A stretch of DNA of 64,000 nt. It comes from Sistotremastrum niveocremeum HHB9708. Lineage: Eukaryota > Basidiomycota > Agaricomycetes > Sistotremastrales > Sistotremastraceae. The number at the start of each line of letters is the position of its first letter. Within the stretch, counting starts at the first letter, position 1. The translations under genes and the position numbers were made by a program. The notes beneath the pieces were generated by a model that made no database searches, was not told the DNA's origin, and worked only from the letters and a program-made list of their open reading frames with translations. The DNA lies in NCBI GenBank assembly GCA_001630475.1, contig KV419446.1:20408-84407 (forward strand), given 5' to 3'. Positions 46,289 through 59,064 of this stretch are shown here, in pieces.

Positions 46289-49200
46289 TTCGATGACGAT
46301 GATATGGATGTGGTGATGGTCAGGGATGATCGACAACAATGACGCTGATGTTGATATGCGGTACGAAAGGCGAGAAAGGGTGCGAAAGGGTCGAAGAAGT
46401 GACAATGGAAGTGTAGGTGATGCGGTGGTTTGTTGTGCGAGTGACTGCTTGACCTGGTTCTCAACAAGCAGCAGTCTCAGCTCTTTTTAAGGAGATGGAG
46501 TCGGTCTGAGAGTCTAAGTATCAACAGCCGCTAACATGCTTGAGGCAGATCGCGAAACCGCGAAAGGAGGAATCAAGGAGGAAGCACACAGTACGGTGTT
46601 CCCGTCCCTGATACTTCCATGGACAGCATACCTGATCCCCGGAACTCGATGCCGGACCTGAAGGATGTAATGGAGAAACACTATTGAAATAATCGCACAA
46701 GGAATCCGAGCGCATGATGGCGACCCAGTTTGAGCGCCGAGGTCACAGGCAAGGCACAAAATTTACTCTTGGACGATATATCCATTGTAAAATATCTCTT
46801 TGAGCGCGATTGAGAGTCAGAATGGCAGCAATAGTTTCCTTTGGTTTCAGAGTATTATTCGCATCGAAGCATGGGTCTCGCTGGATGACTGGAAAATTAA
46901 GACGAAAAGGTCCGGCGTTCCTCAAGATAGAATTGGCAGCTGGCGTGGGTCCCCGGCCATAGCACTCGCTCAGGAAACCGGCCCAGGGTTCGATCAACTG
47001 GATGCTCTTGGTTTCACGGGAGGTCGAACGGATGGAGTTGCGATCAGGTCGCCGGACTACATCCGCGGTCCGACACGCGTTTACGGTGGCTGTGCCGTCT
47101 CCTTCTCTAGTGATGCAAATTTACACGAGACCAGACAAACTACATCATCGTCGGCCTTCTACAAGGCCATTCGATTATTTTGGAACAAATCCGTAGATTC
47201 CGAGATCACCCGATGTCTGCTTGGGAACTCAAACTGGTGACCTCGTTGGAAGTTTTCACGAAGCTTGTGCTCAACGTCTGGCAATGCTCGGACTGTCGTT
47301 TGGGGCTCTTGACTCGGCCCCGACGCTCCTCCGAATCATCGTGTAGTAGTAGACCTACGACTCGTGCGCACAGGAAACAAGATATATATTGGATCTTTGA
47401 GAACAAGATATCCAAGAGGCCGAGCTTTGAACGTGTTTGTTGACTCAACGGAGGTCACCGGCGGACAGAATATTTTCCCTACTATATCGAATTAAAGCTC
47501 ACCGGTCAGGAATGAATATAAGTCCATGAGTCAGCATCCGAAGGAGGAGAGTATCTTGAGCCCGCGAGAAACAGTCAAGAGAGCTACCAACTCCGAAGGA
47601 CGGTGAATGACGAGGTCTGCTCGCTTCACCCACACCCACAACGGCACACGTCAACTATACATACCATAGGTAGCGATTGAGAAGCTTTGAGATTGAGTAC
47701 TGTAATCTTGTGACGAACAGAGCAGATGTTGAAAGACGTTGAGGAAGGTCGAAACGAAGTGGCGGCACTGAAGCGGACTAGAATGCTATACTGTTACGCA
47801 TCGCCGCCGACATGCTCCATGTCGTATCGAACGATCCAGATACTGGACCGATCGCATGATCTTCTCCCAGGCGAGTCGTCATCGACGGCCGTCGTTGAAT
47901 GGCTGTTACCAACGTCAGAATCTCGATTCCTCACTACCTTCTATCGTCCAGATCGTTAGCCGACACGGGCTGCGCTCTCGATTGGCATTTTCTCCGAGAT
48001 AAGTTCACCATAGAAATGAAATATCGTCGCAGAAAAAAAGATACGGAAAGGTCAGCGAACGATAGATAAACATTCTGAACCCACCATCATGAATGGGAGA
48101 ATGTCAGCTTGTTCGACTGTTAGATTGAGCAAAACGTCGCTGGATGCTGTGATCTTCGCGCAACTCATTCGTGAACACTCGGCCATCAAAAACCACAAAC
48201 ACGTTCCTGACCTGATGTAAGCCTCCACAGCGATCGAAGACTGAATGACAGGCGAAAGTAATAGCAGGAAAGGCCAGAACAGATAAGAAAAGAAGCGCGT
48301 GTAGTACCTCCACCGCACGTGCATGTTTCATGCCCGAAAGGAGTGGTGAAGTATCACCATCCAGTAACAAGGATGAATGGCTGTGAGTGGGGACCTCTGA
48401 ATACAAGTGGGGGGTTCAATCCTTGCCCGTTCAAGTTGAGAGCTTTTTGTACGCTTCCGTGGATCGGGTCGGAAAGTGATATAGGAAGTGACGAAATCGG
48501 AATGCAAAGGGTACGAGCTGGACTATGCATGTTGCCTACGCTGAAAGTGCTCGAGGGTGTTGAAGCGCCGATGGAGCCCGGCGCATTGGTCGTAACGTCC
48601 GAACGTCGGCGAAAGATGACGTCACTTCGGCGACGATCATACTCCTTTCGGGTTCCTATTCTCGCCACGGTTCTATTGGACGCGACTCGTAGCATGAAGC
48701 GCTTCCCCTTGGATGTAACGTCATGGACATTCTGTAGACACGAGCATTGGTCTCAGCGAAATTGGCTAAGTCGAGTTCCGAACACTCTCGCAATACCGAG
48801 ATCACCACTTGGCGAAAGGCGAATAAGAGTAAATGCGGAAAACGGGCAGAAATGCTCTGAAAGGACAGCACTAGAGTTCATGGAGGACGGCGGTCGAATC
48901 CAAGGTTGGATTTCAGCGGCTCATGACCTCATCAGACCATGACATACGGATTTTCGAGAGATCCGTATACGAACGGCTTCGATAGAGGGACAAGGCTCGA
49001 GTTCTTCCAAACATGATGTGAACTCAGAACGTTTCCGTTTCCGGTTTCTCGAGGCTACAAAGATTGAAGGTACAGCTTCAGTATGGTTCATGACGTCATG
49101 CAGACCACGAGCGCTTGATCAATTTCGAACACCAATGCGCGACGATGGGCGGTGATGACGTCCGTAACCATCCGAAATGGGCGGGAGGCTTTTCCGAAAA

Positions 49201-50282
49201 ACACCACGATTCCGTAAACCCGTGAAGCAATGCAACACTTTCATGGGAGAATATGATGTTGACAACGCGCACGCTTGCCTGAACCAGAGCAATTTAGACC
49301 CGACATGATCCCGTGATGCATCTCGTGAGGGTGATATCGGAATGCAGTTGTCTCGTGTGCGGTATAGCCTGGTCGATGCTGTCCGAATTGGCCGAGCCTG
49401 CACTCTTTCCAGAGCTCCGTCTTTCTATTTCTGAGAACCGAATCATGCCGAAAATGGTTGGGGAGTAGTTGAGAATCGGAAAGCGAGAACAAGGGCTGGT
49501 CGTCCATCTAGAAGGTCGCCGGGAGCGAAGGCCATTGGTCCATTCCGGAATACCGAGTCCCCAAGGTCGCTGCAAGTCGAATAAGCCCCATGGTCCATTG
49601 CTCGAGGAATTTTATACGTCTGTTTGTACACATATGCTCAATTCAGTTCATTTGAGACAAGCAGCGGCACCGAGCAAGACTTTGATCTTGAAGTACAGCG
49701 TTCCGAAAATGAGAACGAGAGGAAAAACAACTTGTTTGGTTCTGTTTGCCTCTGTCGGCCCAATGTGAAAGGTCTGGATCATGGCGCTAAAAGCCCTTAT
49801 CTCCTCCCGCCTGCCAAATATGGCATCAAGATTCAAGCTTCACGAATCGAAAGGCTTCTCTGTGAACAATCGATATTCCTCAGAGGCCTCTCAACCCCTC
49901 TTCCTTGGTGAACCGAATTAAATATTGGACCGCTCCAGATCATTCTAAGTCCGACCGGAGATTCTGTCAATGGTCGATCTTATTCCCATTCAAATTGCTT
50001 GCAAAATTGCAAATTGCAGCACATCATTACGCATGCTTCATAACCGAATTACCGTACGGCTCGTTATGGGTTTTAATGCTGCCAATCATCGCAGACAAGA
50101 GAATCCGAGGGCTTGAATACGACGGTGAGACATATTTATTGCATATTGAGGCGCGTTCTGGGGTGCCTCCGAGCGAGATGCTATATTACTGTACATTTAT
50201 TGAGTCCTTGAGAGTAATTACGAACCTGTTACATTTCCGAAACCTCTCGTCCCGCTCCCTTTTATCTCGAGGAAAGAGATCA
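46289..50282. other. Gene-poor region, second part
   Basis: About 4 kb in which no gene can be supported. The longest frame, 48319-48942 plus (207 codons), has no recognisable domain. Possibly contains decayed sequence; I could identify no element family. Confidence 0.4.
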
Positions 50283-51448
50283 TTAAGCTAGCATACCTCC
50301 ATCGATAGCCACTGGATGCTATCAGCCATTTGTACAATGAACATGCAGAAATGCTCACCTATTTCGCCATTGATAAAGGAACTTTCTTCTGAACATAGGA
50401 ATGCTACGAGGTCCGCGACATCCTGTGGCTGTCCTACGCGGCGGAGCGGCAGGTACGCACCCGCATCTTCGAAGCCCGGCCAAGCGTTGGTCAGAGGAGT
50501 CAATATAGGACTGCCCATAAAATCAGTAGCACTAGCATCCCTCTTTCAGCTTATACACACCCCGGTGCCACAGCGTTGGTTCTTATGCCTTGAGGACCAT
50601 ACATCGTTGCCATGACTCTGGTGAGTCCCTTGATGCCATGTTTTGAGATCGTATACGACCCGTGTGCCCCTGGGAAGGAACGGTAGCTGGATACGGACGC
50701 GAAGTTCACGATAGCACCCTTGGCTCTCTGAGCATGAGCTTGACGTTGTTCGCGCGCTTCCTTTGATAAGGCTGGGTCTTCTGCGAGGAATGAATGGAGT
50801 GGATCTTTCGGCAGAAGCATTGCCTGCACTTGAGCTCGATTAAATACAAGTTGCGCCCGTAGGTTGATACTAAGCACCTTAGGCGTCGGATCCTTGTGAA
50901 TCAGCTAATTGACATCAATTCAGAGAGCAACTCACTTGATCGATATACTCGAGCGGCTCTTCAACGAACGTACGGTCTGGGCCTAATATTCCGGCGCAGT
51001 TACTTATCCAAATAAGAGACCCAGAACGAACGCGATAACGATCACTCACACAGCAAAGTCTAGCCTCCCCAACTTTTTGGGAATGGAGCCCACCAACTCT
51101 TCCGCCGCACCATCATCTCGAACGTCCAACACACTCGTCAAGCACTTCCCACGATCAATCCCCCCTTCCTTGATCGTAGTCTCAAGCCCGGCTTCGTTCC
51201 TATCGGTGAGGACAAGGTGGCATCCAGCTCGAGCGAGGGTCTGAAGATCGTATGTGTTAGTATAAATGTAGAGAAGTTTGAAGATGTTAGAGACAGATAC
51301 CTGGGCCGTCGCACGCCCCATTCCACTCGCAGCCCCTATCAAATAACGCGAATAAGTGACATGACATCCAATTAGAGAAGACGGAGTCTTATTTCTGACC
51401 AGTGACAAGAGCGACACCGCCAATCTTCCGGAAAGCCTGTAAAGCCAT
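50283..51448 (-). CDS. Short-chain dehydrogenase/reductase E (SDR subfamily 1)
   Basis: Seven exons (51400-51448, 51301-51335, 51050-51240, 50936-51002, 50561-50877, 50359-50510, 50283-50311) give 279 aa. It starts MALQAFRKIGGVALVTG, then GAASGMGRATAQ, TDRNEAG, DFAVNCAGI (Cys in place of the second Asn/Ala of NNAG), NFASVSSYRSF and YTISK, and ends VAIDGGMLA. The Arg in TDRNE differs from the other copies and may alter cofactor contacts. It is the most diverged intact member of subfamily 1. The last intron acceptor was chosen at 50312 because the nearer AG breaks the frame of the conserved IDGG end. Confidence 0.88.
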
Positions 51449-52061
51449 CGACACAGATGTTAACCTGGAACTTGGCTCAGAAAGAGAGGAGGAGATAAGT
51501 GTCGAAGGGATCAGCTCACAAATTCCCAGGGAACCAATGCTCTGCAGTATCTCATGTCTGGAAAGAGTCGTAGAGAAGGCAAGCGTGTGTAAAGACTAAT
51601 GGATGAAAGGTTGACGCATGATGAGCGCTGACCGCTGAGCCCGGATCACGACCAAAGACTCATCCTTACGTGTACTTCTCGAGGCACGTGAACGGCATAC
51701 CAACATCCAGGGACGACGGAAGCAAATCGCGATCGATATCATGGACTCAATATCTGCAGGCGTGGGGCTTTCCATATTTATACATACAGGATGATCAGCA
51801 ACAGGAATATTACATAGCTAAGCAGCACATCCAGAAACAAACGCTGCAAGACAGCTTAAAGGGAACCAACAAGAGAGGAAAGTGTATGTACGAGAACAAC
51901 AGACTAGAAATCGTTTGCAAAAGATGATAACAGTTAGAAGTGAACAACGTAGAAGCTGTCCGCACAAATCGAGAGGAAACGAAAGAGAAGTGAGAAGACG
52001 AAAAGAATGCAAAGCAGAAACTATACACAGCAATAATTTGCAAATCGAAGAAAGGGAAATG
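51449..52061. other. Intergenic, SDR E promoter and Cdh1 3' flank
   Basis: Purine-rich on the plus strand (pyrimidine-rich on the coding strand), consistent with an untranslated region. No gene seen. Confidence 0.45.
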
Positions 52062-53907
52062 CTATCGTATCTGGCCACCAACAGCAAGTCTTCCGGCTTC
52101 TTTTCTTCTCCGTGTACTTGGAGTGCCGGGACCACCGCTACCTTCGCTGATAGCTTTTCTGGGAAAGACGTCCCAAAATCGGAGAGTCTCGTCGCCTGCG
52201 CCGGTGACGATGGTCTGACCATCTGGTGACATGGCGAGGTAGAGAACACGGTGAGTATGTCCGGAAAGTGTGGCAAGCATCTCCATGGACGGAAATCGCC
52301 AAAGAATGACTTGGTTTTGACCCGACGTTGATGAGTAACCATGTGTTGAGACAAGCTCATGCGTAGTTTGTGACCATATCAGGTTACATACCTAGGACGA
52401 AATGAATCAGAGAAAATTGGGTGAGGATTTAGAATAAAATAAACCTGTGAACCGGTATCCAATTCGTGGATAATTTGACCATTCGTAGTATTCCATGTGA
52501 TAATTTTCTTGTCTTGCGTACCCCCACCGCTCGCTAACACTCCGGATAAATGAGGACTCCAAGCAATCGCTTTCACCGCAGCCTTGTGCTCTCGGAATTT
52601 CCATAACGGTCTTGAGTCCGTTTCAGTGGCTGATCCAGCTGAACTACTGACACCCATTGAGTCCCATCGGGTATCCCAGACATAAAGCGCATTGTCATTT
52701 CCACCGCTGGCGAGATATCCTCCGCCATTGCCACCCAACTCCGGCCCACTCCATCGCAGTCCACACACTTCTTGTCGATGGGCTGTTAACCGTCGATATT
52801 CGCCACCAGCCGCTCGAACATCATGGTGTTGTATCGTCCGGTCACGTGAACCCGATGATAACACGTACGAATTCCACGACATGGCTCCAACGCGCGCCGA
52901 ATGATCATGATAGGTCCGTAATAGTTGGGCTTTCGGTGCATCGTAGATATGGATATGTCCTGTCGACGTGCCAATAGCTAACGTTGACCCTTTTTGTACC
53001 CATGATAATGACGTCACGGCGCCTGTGTCCGCCTCCGACAGATCGCAAAGCTTGGTCACTTCCGCAGTATGTGCTGCCCATAGGTAGACGCACGAACCGA
53101 GGCCGACGGCGAGAATGTTGGTACTTGACCAATGAACGAGGTCCATGTAGAAGTCGTCTTGTAGATCCGGTGCATCGAGCACCCGATAAGGGGTTTTATT
53201 AACATGTCGGAGGGTTTTTTGAGGACTTTGGAGGAAGGCGGAAGTTTCGGGATGTACGGGTGATAATGCGTAGGCTGGGCTGGCTGTAGAGTCCAGTCCG
53301 AGGATAGTTTCGGTGGCTGGCGAACCGAAGTTCAATATCCGTTTTCGGGCTGGGGTGGAGGGTGCAGATGGTGGCCCGCTGGATCGGCCTCGACGGGATG
53401 GGGATGAAGGACCAGGTTCGAATTCTTTGCGGACAATCGTGTTGAAGGAGGCGTTGGCTTGCTCTGATGAACAGGGTTCAGGATGAACATTCGGCAACAC
53501 GTGCCCGTAGAAATGACCAATTACCTTGCGTCGCATCAGAGTCAGTGGGGATGACTTTCGTCTGCTTCGAGGGTGAGGAAGGTCCACCAGCATCCATGAG
53601 GTTATAAGAGGTTCTGAGGTCGCCATCGTCACGGTTCGGAATGTATCTGGAAAGGAACACGATCAGGGTCCACAGCATATGAGAAGAGAGGCTGATCGAC
53701 TCACCGATCTCCATAATCCATCTTCCGCTTCCCTTTATTCCTTGACGGCGAACTCAAATATATCGACCTCTCATCATCCTCATCTTCTCTATCCAAGGTT
53801 CCTATTCCGAATATCTGACGCGTCGGCGTCGTGGGGCGCTCTCTTGACGGAGGCCTCGAGGCATCTCGGATCCGTTTGGCGAACGGTGAGTTGTCGAGTG
53901 GGGGCAT
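52062..53907 (-). CDS. CDH1: APC/C coactivator Cdh1/Fzr1-like WD40 protein
   Basis: Four exons (53705-53907, 53525-53646, 52445-53463, 52062-52391) give 557 aa. The C-box [13 protein letters not shown] (residues 66-78), which binds the anaphase-promoting complex, appears only after splicing exons 1 and 2. A Ser/Pro-rich linker with CDK-type sites (SPSR, TPAR, SPQK) follows, then [24 protein letters not shown] and seven WD40 repeats. The last two residues are the IR tail. [19 protein letters not shown]-like TKLCDL and the LQDDFY phrase favour Cdh1 over Cdc20. It directs ubiquitylation of mitotic cyclins and other targets at mitotic exit and in G1; CDK phosphorylation of the N-terminus would turn it off. 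Single copy in this window. Confidence 0.92.
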
Positions 53908-56004
53908 TATATCTCAACAAGTCTCATAAATTGACAACAGGTTTTCCTCTGTCTGATGCAATGTTCTATGCTTCGCTTCCTATGTCGCTCTGGCTGCGAT
54001 GCGCAAAGGCTGCGTACGTGTCGTTGGCGGTGGTGGTGTCGGTCTCGGTCGACGAGATATATTAGGCTTTGCGGGTGCGTCTGGACGCTTGAGAGGCTCT
54101 TGTAGGTTAGGTAGTGAAGTAATTAGGCCGCCAGAGAAGAAGAGTGCATAGACAAGGAGGAGCGTTGACCTGGAGGCAAACCGCTTTGTTCAACCGAGGG
54201 CTGGTCGGAGTCTGAAAACCACGCGCTTCTTGCCGTGTCTTTCCTTGTTCGACTCATCCGGCTCCGTTCTTGTTCCCGGCCGGCATTCTCGCTGAGCACT
54301 CCAATTGCAGCAAACATGACCAACTCATGTTCTGGTCGATCGACACCGCAGATCCATGTGCTTCCCGTCTTTGGCAACAAGGTAAAGTCGTATTACCTAC
54401 ATAAAAATTGCCATCCGGATACCTGGACGGATCTGTTCTCAGAGCATCTCGGCCGAATTCTGCGGAAGCATATCTATACGGAGGGCTACAGGTTTAGATT
54501 TCACTCTCGTAATAGCGAATGAGGCCTATCTACAAAAAGCCACGAGATCGAAGCGAATCCACGCTAGTTTCGATCAAGCCGAAACCTACGGTTCGGTCCA
54601 AGCGCTTATCTATTGTTCGTCGTCGAACAGGTACCCAATCCGGTTACATGGGTGTACACACCGGCCAGCGATCTCCAAACGACTATTGTCTATCCCACAA
54701 TACGTATACGCTTTCTTGGTTGATACCAAACTCGACTCAGTACAAGACTGTTGGGATGTGTCACGCTGGCGATTTGCTATTGTCCCACATCAGCTTTGAT
54801 GGACATTCCAGGCGCTCTTTCCGAATGTGATTGATGAACGTGCACAGCTTTCCCTGACGAATAGTATGCCATGAGATCGTCGTCCCTGAACGAAGTCTTC
54901 TCTGTTCCCGCGGAAATTCCTGGCGAAACCTCCATCCTATCGAATGTGCTACGTTTGCAACAATGACCAGGTCATTGGCTAGCAGTCTCCAGTTATCTTT
55001 CAACTCGTCTTCTTCCCTATACAACCTTTTCTACCTGGACTATCTAATTCCGCCGAGGCTAGATCCTTTCATTTGATCTCGGCTCGTGAAAGTGAGCTTT
55101 GAACTCGAGTCTCCGACGAAATCTACCCAGCAATTTCTGATCAAGCGCTTACTGTCTCCGTCAGAGATATATTAGAGTATCAAAACTCTAGCGTCTTAGA
55201 ACTGAAAAGCACATACGACGCTCACCAGGAGATTCACCTACCAAATATATCTGGCTGCACAAGAACTGAATTTAATTTCGCGTCTGTCTCATTAATTATC
55301 ACTCGGCTAGGCTCGTCGCCAAAAGTGATTTTTCCACTGAGCAAGACAGTATTACAAGGCGCACATGTTCTATGGAAGCTTCGCTGCTTTTTCGATACCA
55401 GGCTCTGCCCGGACTCTTGACAGACTCTGAATTCTCGGGATTTTCCAGTTCAGTGGAGTACTCAGCGGTTGTTGGGATCAATTCAAATACATATTCTGAG
55501 AGGGCTTACACAGCCCTATGCTTAGCTTACTGACTATCTGGTCTTTCAGAATTCCGAAGTCCATGGTGAACTCTGTTGTCCTGCCAAAAATTTACTGCAT
55601 ACATGTAAGTCACCTTACTATTTATCTCACTAGGCTGAGAACACCGTCATGATCCTCCGTTTCTCTTCATTTAATCGTTGTCGTTCTGACGAACTGCTTG
55701 ACACCATATAGCGGACCCAGGGCCAGAATAATATAGCAACCGAACCCCTGCATTTAGACATTTGATAGGCGCCCATCAGCTCCCGCACGCGATCGAGATG
55801 CGCTCATCCACTGCTCATCCTAGTACCTGGTAGCGACAATGCCGTGCAGTCTACGCGTATACCTGAGACGGCTTTCCAAGTCGCGTATCACTCTACTATA
55901 GCGCGTCGTGGAAGATTGCTCCTCTCCTTGTTGCCATAAAGTTAGACTGATACCTCTCTCGCTCGAATCTCGTGTCAAAAATCTCGGGAACAAAAATCTG
56001 ACAC
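53908..56004. other. Intergenic 2.1 kb, no gene seen
   Basis: Between the start of Cdh1 (minus) and SDR G (plus), so it contains two divergent promoters. Open frames such as 54235-54522 and 54519-54830 plus show no recognisable motif. Confidence 0.4.
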
Positions 56005-57355
56005 ATGGGCGCGTTTGTATCGACACCGAAGTCTGAGCTGGTCGATTTGAAAGGAAAAGTCGCGATAGTGACCGGTGGCCAGTACGTTCTTCCCTTTTGC
56101 TCTTTTGCAAGGGTCCGAACCAATATTTGCTGGTGCTTAGCGCAGGCATTGGATACGCCACAGTCCAATTACTTGTAAGACAAGGCGCAAAGGTACTCAT
56201 CGCATTCACTTTCTGATGAATAAAATAACTCGTTGAACTTCAGGTCTATATAGCTGCTCGGAATGAAAGCAAAGTGACTGGCGCGATTGCCCTACTGGAA
56301 TCCGAAGGCCTTGGTCCCGGGAATGGCACATTGCAATACCTAAACCTTGATCTTTCCGATCCGAGAAATGGGAAGAAATCCGCTGAGATATTCTCGGCGA
56401 AGGAAGAAAGACTTGATATTTTAGGTGAGCTCAAATTTATGTACTGAAGACATTTGTTTGACCATGATCCTGCAGTGAACAATGCCGGAGTGTATGTGCC
56501 ATCTGTAATGAAAACGGAATCTGACCCTCGTCATTAAAGTTCTGCTATGCCTCTGAAATTGACGAATGACGGTCTCGCCGAGGTCATGGTCACCAAGTAG
56601 GCTATAAAATGCCTCGGAACTTGCTCAGCGCTGACAACACAACTTGACAGCTACCTCACCCATTATGTCTTTACAGAACACCTCCTTCCTCTCCTCAAGA
56701 ATACGGCATCCCAGCCGAATTCTGATGTCCGAATTGTCAATGTCCGTATCGCTCTTCTCAAGTCCATTTCGGTTCATGACGCTTCATCTTGTAGGTTTCT
56801 TCGCAAGCACACAGTCTCGTGAAAGGAACGAAAAGCCAACCGCTCAGCTTTGACTCCGTCGAAAACTTCAACGGACAATTCAGTGAAAGTTGGCTCGGAA
56901 TAACCAAAAGAAATTGTACTCCCTTCTCCTTTCCCAATTTCAAACCGCTAACCTGTAAATCAAAAGCCTGGTCAAAACTCGCCCAAATCCTCCACATCAA
57001 ATACCTCCAAAATACACTCACAGCATCCTCAATCCCAATAACATGCCTCGCCATCCACCCAGGTGGAATCCGAAGTCCTTCCGTCATTGAAGGCTCACAA
57101 TACCAACCATGGTACATTAAAATCGGGTTCAAAATCATTTCGACGCTGTTTTATAAACCGGTCGAGCATGGAGGTGCTATGGTCGCTTTTGCGGCTGCCT
57201 CTGTTGATGTGGCGGATGAGAGGAAGATGTATCGGGGGGCGTATGTTGTGCCGGATCGCAAAATTTCACCGGGAAGTGAGGCTGCGAGGGATACGAGGCT
57301 CATAGTGGAATTGCGTCAGACGACGGAGAATATTTTGTCGGAGATGGGGCTTTGA
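56005..57355 (+). CDS. Retinol-dehydrogenase-like SDR G, catalytic Tyr missing
   Basis: Eight exons (56005-56081, 56141-56192, 56244-56424, 56476-56491, 56540-56596, 56651-56741, 56795-56915, 56967-57355) give 327 aa. It starts MGAFVSTPKSELVDLKGKVA, then IVTGGHAGIG (His-Ala where paralogs have Asn-Ser), VYIAARNES, LVNNAGV from the 16-nt exon. Where the other four copies read KRYxxxK, G reads KRNSWSK: the catalytic Tyr of YxxxK is Asn. All splice signals and the remaining frame are intact. It is probably expressed but not a normal SDR oxidoreductase; a binding or regulatory role, or early decay, is possible. First of four head-to-tail copies. Confidence 0.87.
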
Positions 57356-57694
57356 GACCAAGATGAACATTATTCCTGGTCCACATCTTTTTGATTTTCA
57401 ATCAGTCTTCTGTAGCTTTCGATCGATTGTTTATGTGACCCTGGATAATAAAACTTCAATTAGATTGCTCCCGTCGGCTTGGCACGGTCAGCAAAAAAGG
57501 AAGTTCGGCTACCGGCTGAGAACGTAAGCGCCCATCTGTGAGCCTCGTCCCAGAATCATGCTTTTCCACATCAACCATCCACGACCCCGAAGGGCCTTTC
57601 AAGAATATCTACGCCTTAGCTACATACTTTTACGAGTCTAAAGACCATATAAACAAGACCCCTTGTCTGGCAATCCGCTCAAGCGAGAGCTGCC
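57356..57694. other. Spacer between SDR G and H
   Basis: 339 bases holding the end of G and the promoter of H, with a TATA box at 57648-57653. Confidence 0.45.
57648..57653 (+). promoter_or_regulatory. TATA box for SDR H
   Basis: TATAAA lies 42-47 bases upstream of the SDR H start codon at 57695. Confidence 0.5.
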
Positions 57695-59064
57695 ATGGCT
57701 GCGTTTTTCTCGTCGACGCCGAAAGTCGAGTTGGTGGATTTGAAGGGCAAGGTAGCGATAGTCACGGGTGGAAAGTGCGTATTTACTCAGCTTTTGCGTC
57801 CGCAACTCGACTGATCATCGTTAATGATAGCTCTGGCATAGGATATTCGACTGTCCAGATCCTGGCGAGACATGGTGCAAAGGTGAGTTGAACATCGACG
57901 AGCGCGTTTCACTATCAGGCTCATGACTCCGGTCCAGGTCTACATGGCTGCAAGGAACGAGAGTAAAGCCACCGGCGCCATCGCTCAATTGGAAGCAGAG
58001 GGACTAGGCCCCGGGAACGGCAAAGTCGAATATCTGAATCTCGATCTTTCAGATCCGAGGAATGCAAAGAAAGCTGCGGAAGAAGTGTTGAAGAAAGAGG
58101 AGAGATTGGATATTCTCAGTGCGTCGCGTCTGATCTTTTCCTCTCGTCGCGCTGATTTTTTATTGCAGTCAATAATGCTGCTATGTAAGACTGTGCTGTC
58201 ATTGGTACATCGCTCTTTATCTGATCGCGGTACCTTGAAGTGTCGGGGTTCTATTCCAATTGACAGGAGATGGTCTCTCGGAGATCATGGTCACCAAGTG
58301 AGGAAACTCGTCCGTCCCCCTTCCAGTATATGACTTGACATTGTATCCAGTTATCTCAGTCACTACGTCTTCACGGACACTCTTCTTCCTCTTCTCAAGA
58401 AGACTACAGCTCAACCCGGCGCTGACGTCAGAATTGTCAATGTCTGTGAACCTTGCTGTGCAATTGTAACTCTCTTAACGGGCGAATTACAGGTTTCATC
58501 TACAGCTCATACTATGATCGATGGCAAATCGGACGCGCCGCCCCGATTCGACACTAAAGAAGCTTTCAATCGAAAATACGACGATACCTGGCTCGGAATG
58601 CTTAAACGATACGGTAATTGTCCTCCCATTCGACCTGTCCCATCCCGTCGAGTAACATGTGCAAAGGCTTCTCGAAACTCGCCCAAATCCTACATGCAAA
58701 ATGCCTCCAATCCCAATTCGACGCCGCATCAATCCCTATTACTTGTCTATCCGTTCATCCAGGAGGCATCCAAACGCCCGGCGTAATGAACGGCGCTATA
58801 TACTATCCGTTCTATATCAAGGGTCTTTTCTGGATCCTCAATACATTCTTCTTCAAGCCCGTCATTCATGGCGGTTTGGGAGTGGCTTTCGCTGCTGCTT
58901 CCGTCGATGTAGCGAAGGACCGGGCCAAGTACAGAGGAGCCTATCTCGTACCGATTGGGAAGACTGATCATGGTAGTAAGAGCTCGCAGGAGGCGTCTCT
59001 GGTAGAGGAGCTCCATCAGACTACTGAGAGTGTATTGAAGGAGATTGGCCTTTCTGCTGCATAG
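57695..59064 (+). CDS. Retinol-dehydrogenase-like SDR H
   Basis: Eight exons (57695-57774, 57831-57882, 57938-58118, 58169-58184, 58241-58297, 58351-58441, 58493-58613, 58667-59064) give 331 aa. It starts MAAFFSSTPKVELVDLKGKV, then GGNSGIG, VYMAARNESK, DILINNAAI, and the catalytic YGFSK (Tyr and Lys present). The last exon contains ITCLSVHPGGIQTPGV and a hydrophobic stretch near FWILNTFFFKP, which may be a membrane-association segment as in lipid-metabolising SDRs. Closest relative is G (shared LGPGNG and DLSDPRN blocks). NAD(P)-dependent oxidoreductase; lipophilic substrate inferred from the family. Confidence 0.9.

Noticed and set aside
48319-48942. 207-codon plus-strand open frame
   Set aside because: No start context, domain, signal or paralog; overlapped by similar-length random frames on the other strand.
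52905-53202. Small open frames within the Cdh1 gene on both strands
   Set aside because: They are shadows of the WD40 exon in other frames.
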